A stretch of DNA of 64,000 nucleotides from Mycolicibacterium rhodesiae NBB3. GTDB taxonomy: Bacteria > Actinomycetota > Actinomycetes > Mycobacteriales > Mycobacteriaceae. The notes below the pieces were generated by a model. It was not told where the DNA came from. It did not search any database and worked only from the letters and a program-made list of their open reading frames with translations. This document shows, piece after piece, positions 22,958-31,259 of this stretch. The stretch spans positions 5,580,001 to 5,644,000 of the forward strand of contig NC_016604.1 in NCBI RefSeq assembly GCF_000230895.2. Reading direction: 5' to 3'. How positions within the stretch are numbered: position 1 is the first letter of the stretch; every line of letters begins with the position of its first letter. Made by a program: the position numbers and the translations under genes.

Positions 22958-23680
22958 ATGACCGAGCCTGCCAAGATCACCAACCCCGTCCGCCTCGACG
23001 ACCTCATCGACGTCATCAAGAAGGTGCACGAGGAACCGCTGGAGCAGCTCACTGATGCGGTGCTGGCCGCCGAGTCGCTCGGGGAGATCGCCGACCACCT
23101 CATCGGCCACTTCGTCGACCAGGCCCGCCGGTCCGGCGCGTCATGGACTGAGATCGGCAAGTGCATGGGCGTCACCAAGCAAGCCGCCCAGAAGCGATTC
23201 GTGCCGAAGGCGCCCAGCGCTGACGTGCTCGACCCGAACGCCGGCTTCGGTCGCTTCACGCCACGCGCGCGCAACGTCATCGTCCAAGCCCAGAACAAGG
23301 CCCACGAAGCGGGCAACACCGAGATCACCCCTGACCACCTCGTGCTGGCGATGTTCACCGACCCCGAGGCGCTGGCCGTGAAACTCCTCGCCGGACAGAA
23401 CGTGGACGCCACCAAAGTCTGCGAGGAAGTGACCCTGCCGCCACGCAGCGAAGGCGACCTGCCGGCCCTCACCCCTTTCGACGGCCCCGCGAAGAAGGTG
23501 CTCGAGCTGACGTTTCGACAAGCACTTCGCCTGGGGCACAACTACGTCGGCACCGAGCACATCGTGCTCGCACTGCTCGAAAGCGAGGCGAGCGACGGCC
23601 TACTGCACCGTCTCGACGTCGATCAGGAACGTTTCGAACGCGATCTGCAGACCGCGCTGGAACCGTTCACCAAGAACTGA
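22958..23680 (+). CDS. HTH plus Clp amino-terminal domain protein
   Basis: 240 residues. An N-terminal helical part includes an HTH-like stretch (SGASWTEIGKCMGVTKQAAQ), followed by two Clp-N repeats (GFGRFTPRARNVIVQAQNKA and HNYVGTEHIVLALLESEA). Clp-N domains bind substrates or adaptors of Clp chaperones, but no ATPase domain is present here. A regulator whose stability or activity is tied to Clp is a fair inference. The gene has its own promoter and probably a leaderless mRNA, and lies upstream of a sigma factor gene. Confidence 0.88.
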   Translation: MTEPAKITNPVRLDDLIDVIKKVHEEPLEQLTDAVLAAESLGEIADHLIGHFVDQARRSGASWTEIGKCMGVTKQAAQKRFVPKAPSADVLDPNAGFGRFTPRARNVIVQAQNKAHEAGNTEITPDHLVLAMFTDPEALAVKLLAGQNVDATKVCEEVTLPPRSEGDLPALTPFDGPAKKVLELTFRQALRLGHNYVGTEHIVLALLESEASDGLLHRLDVDQERFERDLQTALEPFTKN

Positions 23681-23715
23681 TCTCACGGCGCGTGACACTG
23701 CGGCGTCTTCAGAAT

Positions 23716-24198
23716 ATGAGGGTGCGTCCGTTCGAAGAGGTGGTCGCCGAGCATGGCGCGACCGTGCTACGGGTCTGCCGCGCGGTCGTTGGACCCATCG
23801 ACGCCGAGGACGCATGGTCGGAGACGTTTCTGTCCGCGCTGCGGGCGTATCCGACATTGCCCGCCGATGCCAACGTCGAAGCGTGGCTGGTCACCATCGC
23901 GCACCGTCGCGCCCTTGACGTTGGCCGAGCACGAACACGGCGGCCCGTTCCCACCGACACGCTGCCCGACCGCGCGACGCCCAACGCCGACCCCGCCACC
24001 CGTGACCCCGACCTGTGGACGGCGCTACAACGCCTGCCCACGAAGCAACGTCAGGCCGTCGCCTACCACCACATCGCCGGACTCCCGTTCGCCGAGATCG
24101 CCATCCTGCTCGACAACTCCCCCGACGCCGCCCGGCGCGCCGCCGCCGACGGCATCAAGTCTCTGCGCAAGACCTATCAAAAGGACGAAAGATCATGA
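23716..24198 (+). CDS. ECF-type RNA polymerase sigma factor
   Basis: 160 residues from the ATG at 23716 (a GTG at 23692 is an alternative). Region 2 is seen as FEEVVAEHGATVLRVCRAVV and DAEDAWSETFLSALRAYPTL; region 4 as LQRLPTKQRQAVAYHHIAGLPFAEIA with the final HTH (LLDNSPDAARRAAADGIKSL). No anti-sigma factor gene is adjacent. The stop overlaps the ATG of the alkyltransferase gene by 4 nt, so the sigma factor is translated with a DNA-repair enzyme and may direct its expression; that role is inference. Confidence 0.9.
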   Translation: MRVRPFEEVVAEHGATVLRVCRAVVGPIDAEDAWSETFLSALRAYPTLPADANVEAWLVTIAHRRALDVGRARTRRPVPTDTLPDRATPNADPATRDPDLWTALQRLPTKQRQAVAYHHIAGLPFAEIAILLDNSPDAARRAAADGIKSLRKTYQKDERS

Positions 24199-24788
24199 GC
24201 GCCAACATCTTCGATGAATTGCAGGCCGATGACGAGACGATGTCGAGGTTGCACGCGCGGCTCGAAGGGGCCGCCGAGGCCGACCACTCACTCGACCTCG
24301 CCTACCGCACCATCGACACTCCCGTCGGCTCGCTGCTGCTGGCCGCGACAACCGTTGGCGTGGTCAGAGTGGCGTATGACATCGAGGGCCATGACGTCGT
24401 ACTGTCCCGGCTCGCCGACACCGTGAGTCCCCGCATTCTGCAATCACCCGCCCGGCTGGATGCGCTCGCCCGGCAGATCGACGAGTATTTCGCCAAGCGC
24501 CGCACCACCTTTGACGTGGCGGTCGACCTGCGGCTGGCCAACGGGTTCCGGCGTGACGTCGTCGAGCACCTCCGCAATATCGGCTACGGCCGCCGGGAAA
24601 GCTACGCCGCCGTGGCCGCCGCGATCGGCCATCCCGGTGCGGTACGCGCAGTCGGCACGGCCTGCGGGCACAACCCGCTTCCGGTGGTGTTCCCCTGCCA
24701 CCGCGTGGTGCGATCCGACGGATCCGCCGGCCATTACGTCGGAGGGGCGGCGGCCAAGACGGCGCTGCTCGAGCTGGAGGCCGGCTGA
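24195..24788 (+). CDS. ogt: Methylated-DNA-protein cysteine S-methyltransferase
   Basis: Suicide repair protein that removes alkyl groups from O6-alkylguanine. 197 residues from the ATG at 24195 (ATGA overlap with the sigma gene). The active-site motif PCHRVV has its acceptor cysteine near residue 168, with the preceding RAVGTACGHNPLPV and the HTH-like YGRRESYAAVAAAIGHP DNA-binding segment. About 30 extra N-terminal residues precede the usual Ogt start. Coupling to a sigma factor suggests an alkylation-stress response unit. Confidence 0.93.
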   Translation: MSANIFDELQADDETMSRLHARLEGAAEADHSLDLAYRTIDTPVGSLLLAATTVGVVRVAYDIEGHDVVLSRLADTVSPRILQSPARLDALARQIDEYFAKRRTTFDVAVDLRLANGFRRDVVEHLRNIGYGRRESYAAVAAAIGHPGAVRAVGTACGHNPLPVVFPCHRVVRSDGSAGHYVGGAAAKTALLELEAG

Positions 24789-24824
24789 GGGAATGAAACC
24801 GCGCGCCCAGCCGTAGAACAACGC

Positions 24825-25259
24825 ATGGAGCTCAACGACGCTGCCCGCGACCTCATCGGAGAGGGCACCGATGCCATTCTGGTCACGCTCAACGCCGACG
24901 GCAGCCCGCAGGTCTCCACGATCTGGATGGAGCTGCAGTCGACCCCCGATGGGGACGAGCTCGTCTCGGCCCACCTCAACGAGTATCGGAAGACCCGCAA
25001 CATACGCCGTGATCCTCGGGTGGCCGTCACCATCCTGGCCGGCGAGAAGCCCCGCCAACTCCGGGATTACCTGTCGATCACGGGCACCGCGCGGATCGTC
25101 GAAGGCGGTGCTCCCGATCTGCTCAAGAGGCTGGCCAGGGTGATGTTGGGCAGCGACGAGCACTTTCCGCCGCCGAACGCGCCGGAGGGTCTGCTCACCC
25201 GGGTACGCATCGACAAGATCGGCGGTTCGGGGCCGTGGGTGTCGGAGAAGCGGCTGTAA
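24825..25259 (+). CDS. PPOX-class F420/FMN-dependent oxidoreductase
   Basis: 144-residue split-barrel protein: DAILVTLNADGSPQVSTIWM is the first pair of strands of the pyridoxamine-oxidase-like fold, and the segment EYRKTRNIRRDPRVAVTILA follows. In mycobacteria these proteins mostly use F420 rather than FMN. The substrate is unknown. The start lies 36 nt after ogt, so it could be part of that transcript, but no overlap is seen. Confidence 0.9.
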   Translation: MELNDAARDLIGEGTDAILVTLNADGSPQVSTIWMELQSTPDGDELVSAHLNEYRKTRNIRRDPRVAVTILAGEKPRQLRDYLSITGTARIVEGGAPDLLKRLARVMLGSDEHFPPPNAPEGLLTRVRIDKIGGSGPWVSEKRL

Positions 25260-25288
25260 CACGTTTCAGTCTGTGAAATCATGCGGAC

Positions 25289-25801
25289 ATGCGTCGTTGG
25301 TTCGTGCTCGTGGTTGCGTCCGTGATGACTTTCGCCGGTCTGATGGCGTCCCCGGCCCAGGCGGCTCCCGTCGAGGAGTCCACACCGGCGCCGATCGGCC
25401 GCATCGGCGAGACGCTGCGGGTCAACTTCGAAGGCCTGGTCGCCGACATCACCGTGAACAGCCTGGATCCCTCCCCCGTCCCGCCCGGTTTCGGCTATCC
25501 GCCGCGGCCGCCCCGGTACCAGGTCTGGCGCGCGCAGATCACCGTGCACCCCATCGAGTTGCCCACGTCGTATGCCCAGATCATCACGTACCAGTTCCGC
25601 GGCGTGACCGCGACCGGCGATTCCTACGAACCGCGCAACACCGATGCCCCAGATGCGCTTGCACTCGCTCTGACCAACGCGCCTGCCGGGTCGACGGTCA
25701 GCGGTGGGGTCTGGTGGGACTGCTATCGCGACCTCATCTCGAATGTCGTACTGCTCGACAAGGTCACCGGGCAGCACCTGGCGCAGTGGAACGTGTCCTG
25801 A
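25289..25801 (+). CDS. Exported MPT63-like (DUF1942) protein
   Basis: 170 residues. Signal peptide RRWFVLVVASVMTFAGLMAS ending AQA, then an all-beta domain: IGRIGETLRVNFEGLVADIT, YQVWRAQITVHPIEL, IITYQFRGVTATG. The order of strands and the motifs resemble MPT63 and DUF1942 immunoglobulin-like antigens secreted by mycobacteria. Two proline-rich turns (PVPPGFGYPPRPP) are an insertion compared with MPT63 as I recall it. Function is unknown. Confidence 0.78.
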   Translation: MRRWFVLVVASVMTFAGLMASPAQAAPVEESTPAPIGRIGETLRVNFEGLVADITVNSLDPSPVPPGFGYPPRPPRYQVWRAQITVHPIELPTSYAQIITYQFRGVTATGDSYEPRNTDAPDALALALTNAPAGSTVSGGVWWDCYRDLISNVVLLDKVTGQHLAQWNVS

Positions 25802-25816
25802 TTCTTGGGTTGTGAC

Positions 25817-26335
25817 GTGACCGCGGCAGTCGCCGCCGACCTGCACGAGCTCGCCGACGTCGCTGCACAAACGTTCCCGCTGGCGTGTCCCGCATCGGTG
25901 AGCGCCGACAACGTCGCGGCCTTCATCGACGAGAATCTGTCGGAGGACCGGTTCCGCGACTATCTCGCCGACCCCGACCGACTTGTCCTGGCTGCGCGTC
26001 ACGACGGCCGCATGGTTGGTTACGCCATGCTGATTCGCGGTGTCTCGGACGACGACGATGTCCGGCGGGCCGTCTCGGTGCTTCCGGCGATCGAACTGTC
26101 GAAGATGTACGTGCTGTCCGACAGCCATGGCGCCGGCGTGTCTGCGGCGTTGATGAGCGCCGCGCTCGAGAGGGCGGCAAAGCTGCAGGCCGGCTCGGTA
26201 TGGCTCGGCGTCAACCAGAAAAACCAACGGGCCCAGAAGTTTTACGCCAAACATGGATTCGCCATCAGGGGGACAAAGACATTCCAGCTAGGAGATGCCA
26301 CCGAGAACGACTACGTGATGGTGCGGCCGGCCTAG
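25817..26335 (+). CDS. GNAT-family N-acetyltransferase
   Basis: 172 residues from the GTG at 25817 (an upstream TTG at 25805 adds four). GNAT motifs: the beta-4 strand IELSKMYVLSDSHGAGVSAA with an acetyl-CoA loop, and VWLGVNQKNQRAQKFYAKHG (motif B) with F-x-x-x-G and the final strand DYVMVR. The loop reads SHGAGVSAA in place of the usual Q/RxxGxG/A, so CoA contacts deviate. The substrate is unknown. A 68-nt gap separates it from the convergent zapE gene. Confidence 0.9.
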   Translation: MTAAVAADLHELADVAAQTFPLACPASVSADNVAAFIDENLSEDRFRDYLADPDRLVLAARHDGRMVGYAMLIRGVSDDDDVRRAVSVLPAIELSKMYVLSDSHGAGVSAALMSAALERAAKLQAGSVWLGVNQKNQRAQKFYAKHGFAIRGTKTFQLGDATENDYVMVRPA

Positions 26336-26403
26336 TTCGCGATTGTGGGCTTGATACACGCGCTTTGGCGAAAAGTGTGTGGGTAACCCACGTTCGTCGG
26401 TTC

Positions 26404-27429
26404 CTACCGGGTCTGACCTGCTGCCGTCAGCGCGAGCAACCGCGACGTCGCGCGCAGATATTTCTTGCGGAATCCGCCCGCCAGCATCTCCTCGCTGAAG
26501 ATCGTGTCCATCTTCTCACCGGACGCCACGACGGGGATGCCCGCGTCGTACAGCCGATCGGTCAGGGACACCAGACGTAGTGCCACATTCTGGTCGTCGA
26601 TCCCGTGCACGCCGGTGATGAACACCGCGGTCACATCCTCGATCAGGGTCGAGTACCGCGACGGGTGCATGGTGGCCAGGTGGGCGCACAGCGCATCGAA
26701 GTCATCCAAGGTGGCGCCGGGCGTCTGCGCGGCGCGCGCGCTCACCTCGTCGTCGCTCAACGGCTCCGGAGCGGCGGGCAGATCACGATGACGGTAGTCG
26801 GGACCATCGATGCGCACTGTCGTGAAAATCGCTGCGAGAGTGTTGATTTCGCGAAGAAAGTCCTGGGCGGCGAAGCGTCCCTCGCCGAGCTGCTCGGGCA
26901 GCGTGTTCGACGTCGCGGCAATCGATACCCCGCGTTCGACGAGCTGTGACAGCAGGCGCGAGATCAGCGTCGTGTTGCCGGGGTCGTCGAGTTCGAATTC
27001 ATCGATGCACACCACGACGTAGTCGGCCAGCAGGTCGATGCATTCGACGAAGCCGAAAACACTGGCAAGCTGGGTCAACTCGCCGAATGTCGCGAATGCT
27101 TTCGGTTCGGGTAGCTCGTAGTAGGACGACGCCAGTAGGTGGGTCTTGCCGACGCCGAACCCGCCGTCGAGATAGATCCCGACGCCGGGCAGCACCTCGC
27201 GGCGGCCGAACAGCTTCTTCCTTCCGGTCCTCCGCTCGACCGCCTGCCCACAGAACTGCCGACAGGACTGCACGGCCGCGGATTGCGACGGCTCCACCGG
27301 ATCGGGGATGTAGGTGTCGAAGCTGACGTCGGCGAAGGTCGGCGGCGGGGTCAGCGCAGCGACCAGTCTTTCCGGCGTGACCTTGGGATGTCGGTCGACC
27401 AAATGTCCGACGTCGCTGGACCCGTCCAT
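26404..27429 (-). CDS. zapE: Cell division ATPase ZapE (AFG1-like)
   Basis: 341 residues from the ATG at 27429. P-loop ATPase: Walker A GGFGVGKTHLL, Walker B VVCIDEFEL, and a sensor-like ATSNTLPEQLGEGRF. The C-terminal half has IPVVASGEKMD and FRKKYLRATSRL, as in AFG1/ZapE proteins that interact with the divisome in E. coli. Position next to the RibD-like gene matches the M. tuberculosis order (Rv2670c-Rv2671). The start is fixed by TAGGGT 7 nt upstream; nine codons upstream would be lost relative to the longest frame. Confidence 0.93.
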   Translation of the reverse strand: MDGSSDVGHLVDRHPKVTPERLVAALTPPPTFADVSFDTYIPDPVEPSQSAAVQSCRQFCGQAVERRTGRKKLFGRREVLPGVGIYLDGGFGVGKTHLLASSYYELPEPKAFATFGELTQLASVFGFVECIDLLADYVVVCIDEFELDDPGNTTLISRLLSQLVERGVSIAATSNTLPEQLGEGRFAAQDFLREINTLAAIFTTVRIDGPDYRHRDLPAAPEPLSDDEVSARAAQTPGATLDDFDALCAHLATMHPSRYSTLIEDVTAVFITGVHGIDDQNVALRLVSLTDRLYDAGIPVVASGEKMDTIFSEEMLAGGFRKKYLRATSRLLALTAAGQTR

Positions 27430-27436
27430 GCAGGGC

Positions 27437-27442
27437 ACCCTA
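27437..27442 (-). promoter_or_regulatory. -10 box (TAGGGT) of zapE
   Basis: TAGGGT on the minus strand lies exactly 7 nt before the ATG at 27429 with no ribosome-binding site: a leaderless start. The divergent RibD-like gene begins only 26 nt away, so both promoters occupy the same short gap. Confidence 0.5.
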
Positions 27443-27455
27443 GCGACGTGTTGCA

Positions 27456-28247
27456 ATGCTGTTCATGGCCGATACCGCCGCAGGGGTGCAATTCACTGTG
27501 TTAGGGCCCGACGGGTCCGCGATAGATGGGGCCGACGGCCGGCTGTCGGACTTCTACACCTACCCCGAGGGGTTGCAGCAGTGCTGGGTGCGCGCCAACA
27601 TGATCGCCAGTCTCGACGGCGGTGCCACCTCCGACGGCAAAGCAGGCGGGCTCGCCGGGCCGGGTGACCGCAGCATGTTCGCCCTCATGCGGCACGCCGC
27701 GGACGTCATCCTGGTCGGCGCCGCCACAGTGCGGGTCGAGAACTACTCCGGTGCACAGGTGCCCCTTGCGCAGCGCAGCGCACGGCAGCAGCGCGGCCAG
27801 GCCGAAGTCCCGCCGATCGCCGTCGTCACCCGCAGCGGCAATCTCGACCCCGACGCCTTGTTCTTCACCCGCACCGAAGTTCCGCCGCTGATCCTGACGA
27901 GTGCCGATTCGTTCGACGACGCCAAGCAGCGGTTGGGGGCGGTATCCGAGGTGCTGAACGCGTCGGGACCGCAATCCGATTCTGTCGACAACGCCACCGC
28001 GCTGCAGTTGCTCGCTGAACGCGGGCTGTTCCGCGTGCTCGCCGAGGGCGGCCCGTTGCTGCTGAGCCAGCTGATCTCCGATGACCTGCTCGACGAGCTC
28101 TGCCTGACTGTGGCGCCGATCCTGGTCGGCGGCCAGGGACGACGTATCGCCGCGGGCGCAGGCGAAGTGCACTCCACGATGCGGGCCGCCCACCTTCTGT
28201 CCGACGGCGAGGGCTATCTCTACACCCGCTATGTCCGGGCTAGGTGA
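27456..28247 (+). CDS. RibD C-terminal-like pyrimidine/folate reductase (Rv2671-like)
   Basis: 263 residues. The RibD C-terminal/DHFR-like fold is seen in WVRANMIASLDGGATSDGKA, a nucleotide-site segment ADVILVGAATVRVENYSG and LFRVLAEGGPLLLSQLI. The protein lacks the deaminase domain of full RibD. The M. tuberculosis homologue in the same position (Rv2671) has been reported to show dihydrofolate reductase activity and to influence antifolate response, so the riboflavin assignment by name alone may mislead. ATGs at 27456 and 27465 are both possible starts. Confidence 0.88.
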   Translation: MLFMADTAAGVQFTVLGPDGSAIDGADGRLSDFYTYPEGLQQCWVRANMIASLDGGATSDGKAGGLAGPGDRSMFALMRHAADVILVGAATVRVENYSGAQVPLAQRSARQQRGQAEVPPIAVVTRSGNLDPDALFFTRTEVPPLILTSADSFDDAKQRLGAVSEVLNASGPQSDSVDNATALQLLAERGLFRVLAEGGPLLLSQLISDDLLDELCLTVAPILVGGQGRRIAAGAGEVHSTMRAAHLLSDGEGYLYTRYVRAR

Positions 28248-28292
28248 CGCGCGAGCAGTCCCGGCGCGACGGGGATTCACCGCGCGAATCAG

Positions 28293-28298
28293 TACTGT
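28293..28298 (+). promoter_or_regulatory. -10 box (TACTGT) of the secreted hydrolase gene
   Basis: TACTGT ends 7 nt before the ATG at 28306 with no Shine-Dalgarno sequence. This favours the 28306 start over the in-frame one at 28231, which would overlap the previous gene. Confidence 0.5.
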
Positions 28299-28305
28299 GG
28301 TCGGC

Positions 28306-29874
28306 ATGCAGCGGCGTCATCCGGTTCGGGTGTTGAGCACCTCGGCACTCGTGCTGTCGGTGGTGCTTGCCGGTTGCGCACCAGGTCTGGCCGCCAATCC
28401 GCGCTACGCCACCGATTCCGGCGCCCACCCTCAGGGCCAGCCGGCGACCACCAAGCCGCCGGAAGGCCCGCCGCCGATCGAGGCGCCCAAGAACGACTTG
28501 TCCTGGCGTGACTGCACCTCGCGGGTGTTCGGCGACGCGTCGGTCGCCCCCATTCCCGGCGTGAAGCTCGACTGCGCGACTTATGACGCGGACCTCGACC
28601 CCATCAAGGGCGCGTCCGGGACGATCAGCATCGGCGTGGTGCGCGCCACGACGGACCAGACACCCCAGGACGCCGGGCCCCTGGTGATGACCACCGGATC
28701 GGATCTGCCGACGTCGACGCAGCTGCCGGTCTGGCTGACGCGATCGGGCTCCGACGTGCTCAAGACGCGACCGATCGTGGCGGTGGATCGCCGGGGCATC
28801 GGAATGTCGGGGGCGCTGGACTGCCGCGACCTCTACGACCGCCAGGCGATGCTCGATCAGGCCCAGTTCCAGCCGGGCGACGATCCCGTCGCCAACCTCG
28901 GCGAGATCGCCCAAGCGGCGACGACCAGCTGCACCGACACGATCGCTCCGGGCGATTCGGCCTACGACAACGCGCACGCCGCAGAAGACATCGAACGGCT
29001 GCGGAGCACGTGGGACGTACCGTCATTGGCGCTGTTCGGTGTCGGCAACGGCGCGCAGGTGGCGTTGGCCTACGCGGGCAGTCACCCCAACAAGGTGGCC
29101 CGCCTGGTCCTCGACTCACCGCTTCCCCTCGGCATCGCCGCCGAAGCCGCAATGGAGCAGCGGGTCAAGGGCGAACAGTCTGCACTGGATGCGTGGGCCG
29201 CGCAGTGCGTGGCGGTCAACTGCCCGCTGGGACCCGACCCCAAGGGTGCCGTCGATGCGGTCCTGGACCAGGTGCGTGGCTTCGACACCTCGAGCGCTCA
29301 CTCCGTGGCCGCTGTCGCCGACGCAATCGCCACGGCGCTGGCCTACCCGCGCGGTGACCGTGTCGCCGCAACCAACCGGCTGGCATCGGCGCTGGCAGGC
29401 GCCCGCTCCGGGGACTGGAACGGCATGGACACGCTGGTCAGCGAAGCCGAGACGTTGCGAGGCACCGACGGCCAGTTCGTCAACAGTTGCAGCGACTCGT
29501 TGAACCGGCCCACCCCCGACCGGGTCCGCGAGCTGGTGGTGGCATGGGAGAAGCTGTACCCGCAGTTCGGCCAGGTGGGCGCGCTCGAATTGGTCCAGTG
29601 CTTGAACTGGCCCAGCGGTTCCGCGCCGGAAGAGCCCCAGAACCTCAAGACCCCGGTCCTGCTGCTCGGCACCCAGCATGACCCGATCGTCGGGAACGAA
29701 GGGGTTGCCGCCGTCGCGGCGACCGCGCTCAACGCCGGGGCGACCAACAAACGCGTGATATGGCAGGGCATCGGCCACGGCGCGTCGGTGTACTCCCCCT
29801 GTGCCCTACCGCCGGTGAGCGGCTACCTCGACAGCGGCCAACTACCCGACACCGACACGTTCTGTCCGGCCTGA
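28306..29874 (+). CDS. Exported alpha/beta-hydrolase-fold lipoprotein lacking the nucleophile serine
   Basis: 522 residues, similar in layout to the tripeptidyl-aminopeptidase (TAP) group and to Rv2672. A signal peptide ends at lipobox LAGC, followed by a Pro-rich linker. The alpha/beta core has DRRGIGMSG and, at the nucleophile elbow, LFGVGNGAQVALAYAG: Gly247 occupies the position of serine in GxSxG. The acid (LLGTQHDPIVG) and histidine (GIGHGAS) regions are present. A catalytically altered or binding-only role is therefore possible. It is downstream of the reductase gene but has its own promoter. Confidence 0.85.
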   Translation: MQRRHPVRVLSTSALVLSVVLAGCAPGLAANPRYATDSGAHPQGQPATTKPPEGPPPIEAPKNDLSWRDCTSRVFGDASVAPIPGVKLDCATYDADLDPIKGASGTISIGVVRATTDQTPQDAGPLVMTTGSDLPTSTQLPVWLTRSGSDVLKTRPIVAVDRRGIGMSGALDCRDLYDRQAMLDQAQFQPGDDPVANLGEIAQAATTSCTDTIAPGDSAYDNAHAAEDIERLRSTWDVPSLALFGVGNGAQVALAYAGSHPNKVARLVLDSPLPLGIAAEAAMEQRVKGEQSALDAWAAQCVAVNCPLGPDPKGAVDAVLDQVRGFDTSSAHSVAAVADAIATALAYPRGDRVAATNRLASALAGARSGDWNGMDTLVSEAETLRGTDGQFVNSCSDSLNRPTPDRVRELVVAWEKLYPQFGQVGALELVQCLNWPSGSAPEEPQNLKTPVLLLGTQHDPIVGNEGVAAVAATALNAGATNKRVIWQGIGHGASVYSPCALPPVSGYLDSGQLPDTDTFCPA

Positions 29875-29897
29875 TACCTCGCCCCAGCGGGGTCGGG

Positions 29898-29903
29898 TAC
29901 GGT
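29898..29903 (+). promoter_or_regulatory. -10 box (TACGGT) of aftC
   Basis: TACGGT ends 6 nt before the GTG at 29910; no ribosome-binding site is present. This supports the GTG as the start of a leaderless message. Confidence 0.5.
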
Positions 29904-29909
29904 TCGCAC

Positions 29910-31181
29910 GTGCGTGATCTTGTCCTGGCCGCGTTCCGGCCCCGCACCTCCGCGCCCAATGCGGCCACGGTGTTGCGGTCGATCCTCTGGCCGCTGGCCA
30001 TCCTGTTCATCATCCATCGCAGCTACGTCCTGGCCACCAACGGCTACATCACCGACGACTACGGGCCGGTGTACCGCGCCGTCGTGAATTTCAAGATGGG
30101 CTGGGACATATACAACGAGCACTTCAATCACGTCGACCCGCACTATCTCTACCCTCCCGGCGGCACCCTGATCATGGCGCCGTTCGGGTATCTGCCGGTC
30201 GACGCATCGCGCTATTGGTTCATCACCTTCAACACCATCGCGATCATCCTGGCCGCGTACTTCCTCATCCGCCTGTTCGGTTTCAAGTTCGACTCGGTCG
30301 CGCTGCCTGCCCTGCTGGCCGCGATGTTCATCAGCGAAAGCGTCGTCAACACACTGGTTTTCGGCAACATCAACGGCTGCATCCTGCTACTCGAGGTGCT
30401 GTTCTTCCGGTGGCTGCTGGACGGCAATCGCAACCACGAGTGGCTGGCCGGTATATCGATCGGTCTGACGCTGGTCGTCAAGCCCCTGCTGGCGCCGCTG
30501 CTGCTGATTCCGCTGTTGAACCGGCAGTGGCGCGCACTGGTCCCGGCGTTCCTGGTGCCGCTCGCGTTCAACGCCGTCGCCTGGCCGCTGGTCAAAGATC
30601 CGATGAACTTCGTGACCCGCACGTCGGCCTACATCTTCACGACCCGCGACTATTTCAACAGTTCGATCGCGGGCAATGGGTTGTACTACGGATTGCCGAC
30701 GTGGCTGATCATTCTGCTGCGACTGGCTTTCATCGTGCTTGCCGTGCTGTCGCTGTGGCTGCTGTACAAGTACTACCGGACGCGCGACCCCCTCTTCTGG
30801 ATGACGACCTCGTCGGGCGTGCTGCTGATCGTGTCGTTCCTGGTGTCGTCGTTGGGCCAGGGCTACTACTCGATGATGTTGTTCCCCTTCCTGATGACCG
30901 TCGTGCTGAAGAACTCAGTGCTCCGCAATTGGCCCGCATGGCTGGCGATCTACGGCTTCATGAGCGCGGACCGATGGCTTCTCGGCCATTGGCCGACGAC
31001 GGGCCGTTTCCTCGAGTACATGAAGTTCACGTACGGCTGGTGCCTGATGTTGATCGTGGTGTTCGTGGTGCTGTATTTCCGGTACCTGGACGCCAAGTCT
31101 GAGAACCGGCTTGACGCCGGGATCGATCCGGTCTGGATGAAGGACGCGACGAAAACGCCCACCCCCGCGCAAACTGAATGA
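29910..31181 (+). CDS. aftC: Alpha-(1->3)-arabinofuranosyltransferase AftC
   Basis: GT87-type GT-C membrane glycosyltransferase of 423 residues that adds 1,3-linked branches to the arabinan of arabinogalactan and lipoarabinomannan, using decaprenyl-phospho-arabinose on the periplasmic side. About ten membrane segments are evident. The first periplasmic loop carries the acidic motif NGYITDDYGPVYRAV. The GTG start and its -10 box replace a longer in-frame reading from 29760, which would overlap the hydrolase gene. Position after the Rv2672-like gene matches Rv2673. Confidence 0.94.
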   Translation: MRDLVLAAFRPRTSAPNAATVLRSILWPLAILFIIHRSYVLATNGYITDDYGPVYRAVVNFKMGWDIYNEHFNHVDPHYLYPPGGTLIMAPFGYLPVDASRYWFITFNTIAIILAAYFLIRLFGFKFDSVALPALLAAMFISESVVNTLVFGNINGCILLLEVLFFRWLLDGNRNHEWLAGISIGLTLVVKPLLAPLLLIPLLNRQWRALVPAFLVPLAFNAVAWPLVKDPMNFVTRTSAYIFTTRDYFNSSIAGNGLYYGLPTWLIILLRLAFIVLAVLSLWLLYKYYRTRDPLFWMTTSSGVLLIVSFLVSSLGQGYYSMMLFPFLMTVVLKNSVLRNWPAWLAIYGFMSADRWLLGHWPTTGRFLEYMKFTYGWCLMLIVVFVVLYFRYLDAKSENRLDAGIDPVWMKDATKTPTPAQTE

Positions 31182-31259
31182 CGACGCCGTAAATTCGCTG
31201 TGATGCTGGGCTGATCCAATAAGATCGGCACGCAGGGACGTCACGGGGAGGCGATGCGG

